Shown: one piece after another, positions 22,701-35,900 of the stretch
How positions within the stretch are numbered: position 1 is the stretch's first letter
How the letters are laid out: every line of letters begins with the position of its first letter
Assembly (NCBI GenBank): GCA_964247055.1
Contig: OZ176053.1
Location: 12,896,001-12,960,000 of the forward strand
Source: Paragordius varius
Lineage: Eukaryota; Nematomorpha
Direction: 5' to 3'
Length of the DNA: 64,000 bases
Notes under the pieces: generated by a model
Seen by the model: only the letters and a program-made list of their open reading frames with translations
Database searches by the model: none
What the model was told of the DNA's origin: nothing
Position numbers and translations under genes: made by a program

Positions 22701-25700
22701 AAATCAGATATTAAAGAGTTTGTCAAACTATCTCTATATTTTGATGTAGTCTTACTAAGAGAATGTATAAAAAATAATTTTGTTCACCGGTGACCAATAT
22801 CCGATTTTTAAGGACAAAGTTTAACTTGAGTATTGATACGACTAGTTTTATACATTAATTTTAAAAGTATGGTTGTAAAAATCGGATATGAAAGAGTTTG
22901 TCAAACTATCTCTATATTTTGATGTAGTCCTACTAAGAGAATGTATAAAAAATTATTTTCTTTACCGGCGACTAATATCCGATTTTTAAGGACAAAGTTT
23001 AACTTGCTTATTGTCGTATGCTAAATATTACATTAATTTTTAAAGTATCGCTCTAAAAATCAGATATTAAAGAGTTTGTCAAACTATCTCTATATATTGA
23101 TGTAGTCTTACTAAGAGAATGTATAAAAAATAATTTTGTTCACCGGTGACCAATATCCGATTTTTAAGGACAAAGTTTAACTTGAGTATTGATACGACTA
23201 GTTTTATAAATTAATTTTTAAAGTATCGTTGTAAAAATCGGATATGAAAGAGTTTTTCTAACTATCTCTATATTTATGTAGTCATACTAAGAGAATGTAT
23301 AAAAAATTATTTTCTTTACCGGCGACTAATATCCGATTTTTAAGGACAAATTTAACTTGCTTATTGTCGTATGCTAAATATTACATTAATTTTTAAAGTA
23401 TCGCTCTAATCAGATATTAAAGAGTTTGTCAAACTATCTCTATATATTGATGTAGTCTTACTAAGAGAATGTATAAAAAAAAATTTTGTTCACCGGTGAC
23501 CAATATCCGATTTTTAAGGACAAAGTTTAACTTGAGTATTGATACGACTAGTTTTGTAAATTAATTTTTAAAGTATCGTTGTAAAAATCGGATATGAAAG
23601 AGTTTTTCTAACTATCTCTATATTTTGATGTAGTCATACTAAGAGAATGTATAAAAAATAATTTGTTCACCGGTGACCAATATCCGATTTATAAGGACAA
23701 AGTTTAACTTGAGTATTGATGCGATTAGTTTTATACATTAATTTTAAAAGTATCGTTGTAAAAATCGGATATGAAAGAGTTTGTCAAACTATCTCTATAT
23801 TTTGATGTAGTCCTACTAAGAGAATGTATAAAAAACTTTTTTCTTTACCGGCGAGTAATATCTGATTTTTAAGAACAAAGTTTAACTTGCTTATTGTCGT
23901 ATGCTAAATATTACAATAATTTTTAAAGTATCGCTCTAATAGATATTAAAGAGTTTGTCAAACTATCTCTATATTTTGATGTAGTCTTACCAAGAGAATG
24001 TATAAAAAATAATTTTGTTCACCGGTGACCAATATCCGATTTTTAAGGACAAAGTTTAACTTGAGTATTGATACGACTAGTTTTATAAATTAATTTTTAA
24101 AGTATCGTTGTAAAAATCGGATATGAAAGAGTTTTTCTAACTATCTCTATATTTTGATGTAGTCATACTAAGAGAATGTATAAAAAATAATTTGTTCACC
24201 GGTGACAATATCCGATTTTTAAGGACAAAGTTTAACTTGAGTAATGCGACTAGTTTTATACATTAATTTTTAAAGTATCTTTGTAAAAATCGGATATGAA
24301 AGAGTTTGTAAACTATTTCTATATTTTGATGTAGTCTTACTAAGAGAATGTAAAAAAAATAATTTTGTTAACCGGTGATCAATATCCGATTTTTAAGGAC
24401 AAAGTTTAACTTGAGTATTGATGCGACTAGTTTTATACATTAATTTTTAAAGTATTGTTGTAAAAATCGGATATGAAAGAGTTTGTCAAACTATCTCTAT
24501 ATTTTGATGAAGTAGTACTAAAAGAATGTATAAAAATAATTTTGTTCACGGTGATCAATATCCGATTTTTAAGGACAAAGTTTAACTTGAGGATTGGTGC
24601 GACTAGTTTTATACATTAATTTTTAAAGTATTGTTGTAAAAATCGGATATGAAAGAGTTTGTCAAACTATCTCTATATTATGATGTAGTGCTACTAAGAG
24701 AATGTATATAAAATCATTTTGTTAACCGGTGATCAATATCCGATTTTTAAGGACAAAGTTTAACTTGAGTATTGATGCGACTATTTTATACATTAATTTT
24801 TAAAGTATTGTTGTAAAAATCGGATATGAAAGAGTTTGTCAAACTATCTCTATATTAATGTAGTCTTACTAAGAGAATGTATAAAAAATAATTTTTCTCA
24901 CCGGTGACCAATATCCGATTTTTAAGGACAAAGTTTAACTTGAGTATTGATACGACTAGTTTTATAAATTAATTTTTAAAGTATCGTTGTAAAAATCGGA
25001 TATGAAAGAGTTTTTCTAACTATCTCTATATTTTGATGTAGTCATACTAAGAGAATGTATAAAAAATAATTTGTTCACCGGTGACCAATATCCGATTTAT
25101 AAGGACAAAGTTTAACTTGAGTATTGATGCGATTAGTTTTATACAGTAATTTTAAAAGTATCGTTGTAAAAATCGGATATGAAAGAGTTTGTCAAACTAT
25201 CTCTATATTTTGATGTAGTCCTACTAAGAGAATGTATAAAAACTTTTTTCTTTACCGACGACTAATATCCGATTTTTAAGAACAAAGTTTAACTTGCTTA
25301 TTGTCGTATGCTAAATATTACATTTATTTTTAAAGTATCGCTCTAAAAATCAGATATTAAAGATTTTGTCAAACTATCTCTATATTTTGATGTAGTCTTA
25401 CTAAGAGAATGTATAAAAAATAATTTTGTTCACCCGTGACCAATATCCGATTTTTAAGGACAAAGTTTAACTTGAGTATTGATACGACTAGTTTTATAAA
25501 TTAATTTTTAAAGTATCGTTGTAAAAATCGGATATGAAAGAGTTTTTCTAACTATCTCTATATTTTGATGTAGTCATACTAAGAGAATGTATAAAAAATA
25601 ATTTGTTCACCGGTGACCAATATCCGATTTTTAAGGACAAAGTTTAACTTGAGTATTGATACGACTAGTTTTATAAATTAATTTTTAAAGTATCGTTGTA

Positions 25701-27500
25701 AAAATCGGATATGAAAGAGTTTTTCTAACTATCTCTATATTTATGTAGTCATACTAAAAGAATGTATAAAAAATTATTTTCTTTACCGGCGACTAATATC
25801 CGATTTTTAAGGACAAATTTAACTTACTTATTGTCGTATGCTAAATATTACATTAATTTTTAAAGTATCGCTCTAAAAATCAGATATTAAAGAGTTTGTC
25901 AAACTATCTCTATATATTGATGTAGTCTTACTAAGAGAATGTATAAAAAAAAATTTTGTTCACCGGTGACCAATATCCGATTTTTAAGGACAAAGTTTAA
26001 CTTGAGTATTGATACGACTAGTTTTGTAAATTAATTTTTAAAGTATCGTTGTAAAAATCGGATATGAAAGAGTTTTTCTAACTATCTCTATATTTTGATG
26101 TAGTCATACTAAGAGAATGTATAAAAAATAATTTGTTCACCGGTGACCAATATCCGATTTATAAGGACAAAGTTTAACTTGAGTATTGATGCGATTAGTT
26201 TTATACATTAATTTTAAAAGTATCGTTGTAAAAATCGGATATGAAAGAGTTTGTCAAACTATCTCTATATTTTGATGTAGTCCTACTAAGAGAATGTATA
26301 AAAAACTTTTTTCTTTACCGGCGAGTAATATCTGATTTTTAAGAACAAAGTTTAACTTGCTTATTGTCGTATGCTAAATATTACAATAATTTTTAAAGTA
26401 TCGCTCTAATAGATATTAAAGAGTTTGTCAAACTATCTCTATATTTTGATGTAGTCTTACTAAGAGAATGTATAAAAAATAATTTTGTTCACCGGTGACC
26501 AATATCCGATTTTTAAGGACAAAGTTTAACTTGAGTATTGATACGACTAGTTTTATAAATTAATTTTTAAAGTATCGTTGTAAAAATCGGATATGAAAGA
26601 GTTTTTCTAACTATCTCTATATTTTGATGTAGTCATACTAAGAGAATGTATAAAAAATAATTTGTTCACCGGTGACAATATCCGATTTTTAAGGACAAAG
26701 TTTAACTTGAGTAATGCGACTAGTTTTATACATTAATTTTTAAAGTATCTTTGTAAAAATCGGATATGAAAGAGTTTGTAAACTATTTCTATATTTTGAT
26801 GTAGTCTTACTAAGAGAATGTAAAAAAAATAATTTTGTTTACCGGTGATCAATATCCGATTTTTAAGGACAAAGTTTAACTTGAGTATTGATGCGACTAG
26901 TTTTATACATTAATTTTTAAAGTATTGTTGTAAAAATCGGATATGAAAGAGTTTGTCAAACTATCTCTATATTTTGATGAAGTAGTACTAAAAGAATGTA
27001 TAAAAATAATTTTGTTCACGGTGATCAATATCCGATTTTTAAGGACAAAGTTTAACTTGAGGATTGGTGCGACTAGTTTTATACATTAATTTTTAAAGTA
27101 TTGTTGTAAAAATCGGATATGAAAGAGTTTGTCAAACTATCTCTATATTATGATGTAGTGCTACTAAGAGAATGTATATAAAATCATTTTGTTAACCGGT
27201 GATCAATATCCGATTTTTAAGGACAAAGTTTAACTTGAGTATTGATGCGACTATTTTATACATTAATTTTTAAAGTATTGTTGTAAAAATCGGATATGAA
27301 AGAGTTTGTCAAACTATCTCTATATTAATGTAGTCTTACTAAGAGAATGTATAAAAAATAATTTTTCTCACCGGTGACCAATATCCGATTTTTAAGGACA
27401 AAGTTTAACTTGAGTATTGATACGACTAGTTTTATAAATTAATTTTTAAAGTATCGTTGTAAAAATCGGATATGAAAGAGTTTTTCTAACTATCTCTATA
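17040..27500 (+). repeat. 10.5 kb satellite block, copy 1 (partner 32934-43400)
   Basis: Every diagnostic variant checked here has a partner 15,894 to 15,900 bp downstream: TTTAACGGCG at 17117/33011, GTAAACTATTAT at 17411/33305, TGTCACACTA at 17761/33655, TTAGTTTTTA at 18787/34681, TAATGACAAA at 19977/35871, GTAATGCGAC at 24241/40138, CACCCGTGAC at 25431/41331 and ATTTTTCTCA at 27361/43261. The slow change in offset reflects small indels. The match ends on the left near 17040/32934 and on the right near 27500/43400. Confidence 0.9.
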
Positions 27501-28844
27501 TTTTAATGTAGTCATACTAAGAGAATGTATAAAAAATTATTTTCTTTACCGGCGACTAATATCCGATTTTTAAGGACAAAGTTTAACTTGCTTATTGTCG
27601 TATGCTAAATATTACATTAATTTTTAAAGTATCGCTTTAAAAATCAGATATTAAAGAGTTTGTCAAACTATCTCTATATATTGATGTAGTTAACTAAGAG
27701 AATGTATAAAAAATAATTTTGTTCACCGGTGACCAATATCCGATTTTTAAGGACAAAGTTTAACTTGAGTATTGATACGACTAGTTTTATAAATTAATTT
27801 TTAAAGTATCGTTGTAAAAATCGGATATGAAAGAGTTTTTCTAACTATCTCTATATTTTGATGTAGTCATACTAAGAGAATGTATAAAAAATAATTTGTT
27901 CACCGGTGACCAATATCCGATTTATAAGGACAAAGTTTAACTTGAGTATTGATGCGATTAGTTTTATACATTAATTTTAAAAGTATCGTTGTAAAAATCG
28001 GATATGAAAGAGTTTGTCAAACTATCTCTATATTTTGATGTAGTCCTACTAAGAGAATGTATAAAAACTTTTTTCTTTAACGGCGACTAATATCCGATTT
28101 TTAAGAACAAAGTTTAACTTGCTTATTGTCGTATGCTAAATATTACATTAATTTTTAAAGTATCGCTCTAAAAATCAGATATTAAAGAGTTTGTCAAACT
28201 ATCTCTATATTTTGATGTAGTCTTACTAAGAGAATGTATAAAAAATAATTTTGTTCACCGGTGACCAATATCCGATTTTTAAGGACAAAGTTTAACTTGA
28301 GTATTGATACGACTAGTTTTATAAATTAATTTTTAAAGTATCGTTGTAAAAATCGGATATGAAAGAGTTTGTAAACTATTTCTATATTTTGATGTAGTCT
28401 TACTAAGAGAATGTAAAAAAAATAATTTTGTTAACCGGTGATTAATATCCGATTTTTAAGGACAAAGTTTAACTTGAGTATTGATGCGACTAGTTTTATA
28501 CATTAATTTTTAAAGTATTGTTGTAAAAATCGGATATGAAAGAGTTTGTCAAACTATCTCTATATTTTGATGTAGTAGTACTAAAAGAATGTATAAAAAA
28601 AATTTTGTTCACCGGTGACCAATATCCGATTTTTAAGGACAAAGTTTAACTTGAGTATTGATACGACTAGTTTTGTAAATTAATTTTTAAAGTATCGTTG
28701 TAAAAATCGGATATGAAAGAGTTTTTCTAACTATCTCTATATTTTGATGTAGTCATACTAAGAGAATGTATAAAAAATAATTTGTTCACCGGTGACCAAT
28801 ATCCGATTTATAAGGACAAAGTTTAACTTGAGTATTGATGCGAT

Positions 28845-31010
28845 TAGTTTTATACATTAATTTTAAAAGTATGGTTGTAAAAATCGGATATGAAAGAGTT
28901 TGTCAAACTATCTCTATATTTTGATGTAGTCCTACTAAGAGAATGTATAAAAAATTATTTTCTTTACCGGCGACTAATATCCGATTTTTAAGGACAAAGT
29001 TTAACTTGCTTATTGTCGTATGCTAAATATTACATTAATTTTTAAAGTATCGCTCTAAAAATCAGATATTAAAGAGTTTGTCAAACTATCTCTATATATT
29101 GATGTAGTCTTACTAAGAGAATGTATAAAAAATAATTTTGTTCACCGGTGACCAATATCCGATTTTTAAGGACAAAGTTTAACTTGAGTATTGATACGAC
29201 TAGTTTTATAAATTAATTTTTAAAGTATCGTTGTAAAAATCGGATATGAAAGAGTTTTTCTAACTATCTCTATATTTATGTAGTCATACTAAGAGAATGT
29301 ATAAAAAATTATTTTCTTTACCGGCGACTAATATCCGATTTTTAAGGACAAATTAACCTTGCTTATTGTCGTATGCTAAATATTACATTAATTTTTAAAG
29401 TATCGCTCTAAAAATCAGATATTAAAGAGTTTGTCAAACTATCTCTATATATTGATGTAGTCTTACTAAGAGAATGTATAAAAAAAAATTTTGTTCACCG
29501 GTGACCAATATCCGATTTTTAAGGACAAAGTTTAACTTGAGTATTGATACGACTAGTTTTGTAAATTAATTTTTAAAGTATCGTTGTAAAAATCGGATAT
29601 GAAAGAGTTTTTCTAACTATCTCTATATTTTGATGTAGTCATACTAAGAGAATGTATAAAAAATAATTTGTTCACCGGTGACCAATATCCGATTTATAAG
29701 GACAAAGTTTAACTTGAGTATTGATGCGATTAGTTTTATACATTAATTTTAAAAGTATCGTTGTAAAAATCGGATATGAAAGAGTTTGTCAAACTATCTC
29801 TATATTTTGATGTAGTCCTACTAAGAGAATGTATAAAAAACTTTTTTCTTTACCGGCGAGTAATATCTGATTTTTAAGAACAAAGTTTAACTTGCTTATT
29901 GTCGTATGCTAAATATTACAATAATTTTTAAAGTATCGCTCTAATAGATATTAAAGAGTTTGTCAAACTATCTCTATATTTTGATGTAGTCTTACCAAGA
30001 GAATGTATAAAAAATAATTTTGTTCACCGGTGACCAATATCCGATTTTTAAGGACAAAGTTTAACTTGAGTATTGATACGACTAGTTTTATAAATTAATT
30101 TTTAAAGTATCGTTGTAAAAATCGGATATGAAAGAGTTTTTCTAACTATCTCTATATTTTGATGTAGTCATACTAAGAGAATGTATAAAAAATAATTTGT
30201 TCACCGGTGACAATATCCGATTTTTAAGGACAAAGTTTAACTTGAGTAATGCGACTAGTTTTATACATTAATTTTTAAAGTATCTTTGTAAAAATCGGAT
30301 ATGAAAGAGTTTGTAAACTATTTCTATATTTTGATGTAGTCTTACTAAGAGAATGTAAAAAAAATAATTTTGTTAACCGGTGATCAATATCCGATTTTTA
30401 AGGACAAAGTTTAACTTGAGTATTGATGCGACTAGTTTTATACATTAATTTTTAAAGTATTGTTGTAAAAATCGGATATGAAAGAGTTTGTCAAACTATC
30501 TCTATATTTTGATGAAGTAGTACTAAAAGAATGTATAAAAATAATTTTGTTCACGGTGATCAATATCCGATTTTTAAGGACAAAGTTTAACTTGAGGATT
30601 GGTGCGACTAGTTTTATACATTAATTTTTAAAGTATTGTTGTAAAAATCGGATATGAAAGAGTTTGTCAAACTATCTCTATATTATGATGTAGTGCTACT
30701 AAGAGAATGTATATAAAATCATTTTGTTAACCGGTGATCAATATCCGATTTTTAAGGACAAAGTTTAACTTGAGTATTGATGCGACTATTTTATACATTA
30801 ATTTTTAAAGTATTGTTGTAAAAATCGGATATGAAAGAGTTTGTCAAACTATCTCTATATTAATGTAGTCTTACTAAGAGAATGTATAAAAAATAATTTT
30901 TCTCACCGGTGACCAATATCCGATTTTTAAGGACAAAGTTTAACTTGAGTATTGATACGACTAGTTTTATAAATTAATTTTTAAAGTATCGTTGTAAAAA
31001 TCGGATATGA
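28845..31010 (+). repeat. 2.2 kb satellite block shared with 57117-59282
   Basis: The rare string CAAATTAACC occurs at 29349 and 57621, and GTAATGCGAC at 30245 and 58518, a constant offset of 28,272-28,273 bp. The match starts after a chimeric monomer near 28585-28615 and ends where the head changes from GTCAAAC to TTCTAAC near 31010/59282. Confidence 0.75.
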
Positions 31011-32242
31011 AAGAGTTTGTCAAACTATCTCTATATTTTGATGTAGTCCTACTAAGAGAATGTATAAAAAACTTTTTTCTTTACCGGCGAGTAATATCTG
31101 ATTTTTAAGAACAAAGTTTAACTTGCTTATTGTCGTATGCTAAATATTACAATAATTTTTAAAGTATCGCTCTAATAGATATTAAAGAGTTTGTCAAACT
31201 ATCTCTATATTTTGATGTAGTCTTACCAAGAGAATGTATAAAAAATAATTTTGTTCACCGGTGACCAATATCCGATTTTTAAGGACAAAGTTTAACTTGA
31301 GTATTGATACGACTAGTTTTATAAATTAATTTTTAAAGTATCGTTGTAAAAATCGGATATGAAAGAGTTTTTCTAACTATCTCTATATTTTGATGTAGTT
31401 ATACTAAGAGAATGTATAAAAAATAATTTGTTCACCGGTGACAATATCCGATTTTTAAGGACAAAGTTTAACTTGAGTAATGCGACTAGTTTTATACATT
31501 AATTTTTAAAGTATCTTTGTAAAAATCGGATATGAAAGAGTTTGTAAACTATTTCTATATTTTGATGTAGTCTTACTAAGAGAATGTAAAAAAAATAATT
31601 TTGTTAACCGGTGATCAATATCCGATTTTTAAGGACAAAGTTTAACTTGAGTATTGATGCGACTAGTTTTATACATTAATTTTTAAAGTATTGTTGTAAA
31701 AATCGGATATGAAAGAGTTTGTCAAACTATCTCTATATTTTGATGAAGTAGTACTAAAAGAATGTATAAAAATAATTTTGTTCACGGTGATCAATATCCG
31801 ATTTTTAAGGACAAAGTTTAACTTGAGGATTGGTGCGACTAGTTTTATACATTAATTTTTAAAGTATTGTTGTAAAAATCGGATATGAAAGAGTTTGTCA
31901 AACTATCTCTATATTATGATGTAGTGCTACTAAGAGAATGTATATAAAATCATTTTGTTAACCGGTGATCAATATCCGATTTTTAAGGACAAAGTTTAAC
32001 TTGAGTATTGATGCGACTATTTTATACATTAATTTTTAAAGTATTGTTGTAAAAATCGGATATGAAAGAGTTTGTCAAACTATCTCTTAATTAATGTAGT
32101 CTTACTAAGAGAATGTATAAAAAATAATTTTTCTCACCGGTGACCAATATCCGATTTTTAAGGACAAAGTTTAACTTGAGTATTGATACGACTAGTTTTA
32201 TAAATTAATTTTTAAAGTATCGTTGTAAAAATCGGATATGAA
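29770..32242 (+). repeat. Heptamer tandem duplication, period 1,231-1,232 bp
   Basis: The private variant CTTACCAAGAG at 29991 recurs at 31222, and GTAATGCGAC at 30245 recurs at 31477. The two seven-monomer units are adjacent (about 29770-31005 and 31005-32242) and almost identical, so the duplication is recent relative to the rest. Confidence 0.85.
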
Positions 32243-32933
32243 AGAGTTTTTCTAACTATCTCTATATTTTGATGTAGTCATACTAAGAGAATGTATAAAA
32301 AATAATTTGTTCACCGGTGACCAATATCCGATTTATAAGGACAAAGTTTAACTTGAGTATTGATGCGATTAGTTTTATACAGTAATTTTAAAAGTATCGT
32401 TGTAAAAATCGGATATGAAAGAGTTTGTCAAACTATCTCTATATTTTGATGTAGTCCTACTAAGAGAATGTATAAAAACTTTTTTCTTTACCGACGACTA
32501 ATATCCGATTTTTAAGAACAAAGTTTAACTTGCTTATTGTCGTATGCTAAATATTACATTTATTTTTAAAGTATCGCTTTAAAAATCAGATATTAAAGAG
32601 TTTGTCAAACTATCTCTATATATTGATGTAGTCTTACTAAGAGAATGTATAAAAAATAATTTTGTTCACCGGTGACCAATATCCGATTTTTAAGGACAAA
32701 GTTTAACAGTATTGATACGACTAGTTTTATAAATTATTTTTAAAGTATCGTTGTAAAAATCGGATATGAAAGAGTTTTTCTAACTATCTCTATATTTTGA
32801 TGTAGTCATACTAAGAGAATGTATAAAAAATAATTTGTTCACCGGTGACCAATATCCGATTTATAAGGACAAAGTTTAACTTGAGTTTTGATGCGATTAG
32901 TTTTATACATTAATTTTATATCGTTGTAAAAAT

Positions 32934-35900
32934 CGGATATGAAAGAGTTTGTCAAACTATCTCTATATTTTGATGTAGTCCTACTAAGAGAATGTATAAA
33001 AACTTTTTTCTTTAACGGCGACTAATATCCGATTTTTAAGAACAAAGTTTAACTTGCTTATTGTCGTATGCTAAATATTACATTAATTTTTAAAGTATCG
33101 CTCTAAAAATCAGATATTAAAGAGTTTGTCAAACTATCTCTATATTTTGATGTAGTCTTACTAAGAGAATGTATAAAAAATAATTTTGTTCACCGGTGAC
33201 CAATATCCGATTTTTAAGGACAAAGTTTAACTTGAGTATTGATACGACTAGTTTTATAAATTAATTTTTAAAGTATCGTTGTAAAAATCGGATATGAAAG
33301 AGTTTGTAAACTATTATATTTTGATGTAGTCTTACTAAGAGAATGTAAAAAAAATAATTTTGTTAACCGGTGATTAATATCCGATTTTTAAGGACAAAGT
33401 TTAACTTGAGTATTGATGCGACTAGTTTTATACATTAATTTTTAAAGTATTGTTGTAAAAATCGGATATGAAAGAGTTTGTCAAACTATCTCTATATTTT
33501 GATGTAGTAGTACTAAAAGAATGTATAAAAATAATTTTGTTCACGGTGATCAATATCCGATTTTTAAGGACAAAGTTTAACTTGAGGATTGGTGCGACTA
33601 GTTTTATACATTAATTTTTAAAGTATTGTTGCAAAAATCGGATATGAAAGAGTTTGTCACACTATCTCTATATATTAATGTAGTCTTACTAAGAGAATGT
33701 ATAAAAAATAATTTTGTTCACCGGTGACCAATATCCGATTTTTAAGGACAAAGTTTAACTTGAGTATTGATACGACTAGTTTTATAAATTAATTTTTAAA
33801 GTATCGTTGTAAAAATCGGATATGAAAGAGTTTTTCTAACTATCTCTATATTATGATGTAGTCCTACTAAGAGAATGTATATAAAATAATTTTGTTAACC
33901 GGTGATCAATATCCGATTTTTAAGGACAAAGTTTAACTTGAGTATTGATGCGACTAGTTTTATACATTAATTTTTAAAGTATTGTTGTAAAAATCGGATA
34001 TGAAAGAGTTTGTCAAACTATCTCTATATATTAATGTAGTCTTACTAAGAGAATGTATAAAAAATAATTTTGTTCACCGGTGACCAATATCCGATTTTTA
34101 AGGACAAAGTTTAACTTGAGTATTGATACGACTAGTTTTATAAATTAATTTTTAAAGTATCGTTGTAAAAATCGGATATGAAAGAGTTTTTCTAACTATC
34201 TCTATATTTTGATGTAGTCATACTAAGAGAATGTATAAAAAATAATTTGTTCACCGGTGACCAATATCCGATTTATAAGGACAAAGTTTAACTTGAGTAT
34301 TGATGCGATTAGTTTTATACATTAATTTTAAAAGTATCGTTGTAAAAATCGGATATGAAAGAGTTTGTCAAACTATCTCTATATTTTGATGTAGTCCTAC
34401 TAAGAGAATGTATAAAAAACTTTTTTCTTTACCGGCGAGTAATATCTGATTTTTAAGAAAAAAGTTTAACTTGCTTATTGTCGTATGCTAAATATTACAT
34501 TAATTTTTAAAGTATCGCTCTAAAAATCAGATATTAAAGAGTTTGTCAAACTATCTCTATATATTGATGTAGTCTTACTAAGAGAATGTATAAAAAATAA
34601 TTTTGTTCCACGGTGACCAATATCCGATTTTTAAGGACAAAGTTTAACTTGAGTATTGATACGACTAGTTTTATAAATTAGTTTTTAAAGTATCGTTGTA
34701 AAAATCGGATATGAAAGAGTTTTTCTAACTATCTCTATATTTTGATGTAGTCATACTAAGAGAATGTATAAAAAATAATTTGTTCACCGGTGACCAATAT
34801 CCGATTTATAAGGACAAAGTTTAACTTGAGTATTGATGCGATTAGTTTTATACATTAATTTTAAAAGTATCGTTGTAAAAATCGGATATGAAAGAGTTTG
34901 TCAAACTATCTCTATATTTTGATGTAGTCCTACAAAGAGAATGTATAAAAAACTTTTTTCTTTACCGGCGACTAATATCCGATTTTTAAGAACAAAATTT
35001 AACTTGCTTATTGTCGTATGCTAAATATTACATTAATTTTTAAAGTATCGCTCTAAAAATCAGATATTAAAGAGTTTGTCAAACTATCTCTATATATTGA
35101 TGTAGTCTTACTAAGAGAATGTATAAAAAATAATTTTGTTCACCGGTGACCAATATCCGATTTTTAAGGACAAAGTTTAACTTGAGTATTGATACGACTA
35201 GTTTTATAAATTAATTTTTAAAGTATCGTTGTAAAAATCGGATATGAAAGAGTTTTTCTAACTATCTCTATATTTTGATGTAGTCTTACTAAGAGAATGT
35301 AAAAAAAATAATTTTGTTCACCGGTGACCAATATCCGATTTTTAAGGACAAAGTTTAACTTGAGTATTGATACGACTAGTTTTATAAATTAATTTTTAAA
35401 GTATCGTTGTAAAAATCGGATATGAAAGAGTTTTTCTAACTATCTCTATATTTTGATGTAGTCTTACTAAGAGAATGTATAAAAAATAATTTTGTTCACC
35501 GGTGACCAATATCCGATTTTTAAGGACAAAGTTTAACTTGAGTATTGATACGACTAGTTTTATAAATTAATTTTTAAAGTATCGTTGTAAAAATCGGATA
35601 TGAAAGAGTTTTTCTAACTATCTCTATATTTTGATGTAGTCATACTAAGAGAATGTATAAAAAATAATTTGTTCACCGGTGACAATATCCGATTTTTAAG
35701 GACAAAGTTTAACTTGAGTAATGCGACTAGTTTTATACATTAATTTTTAAAGTATCGTTGTAAAAATCGGATATGAAAGAGTTTGTAAACTATTTCTATA
35801 TTTTGATGTAGTCTTACTAAGAGAATGTAAAAAAAATAATTTTGTTAACCGGTGATCAATATCCGATTTTTAATGACAAAGTTTAACTTGAGTATTGATG

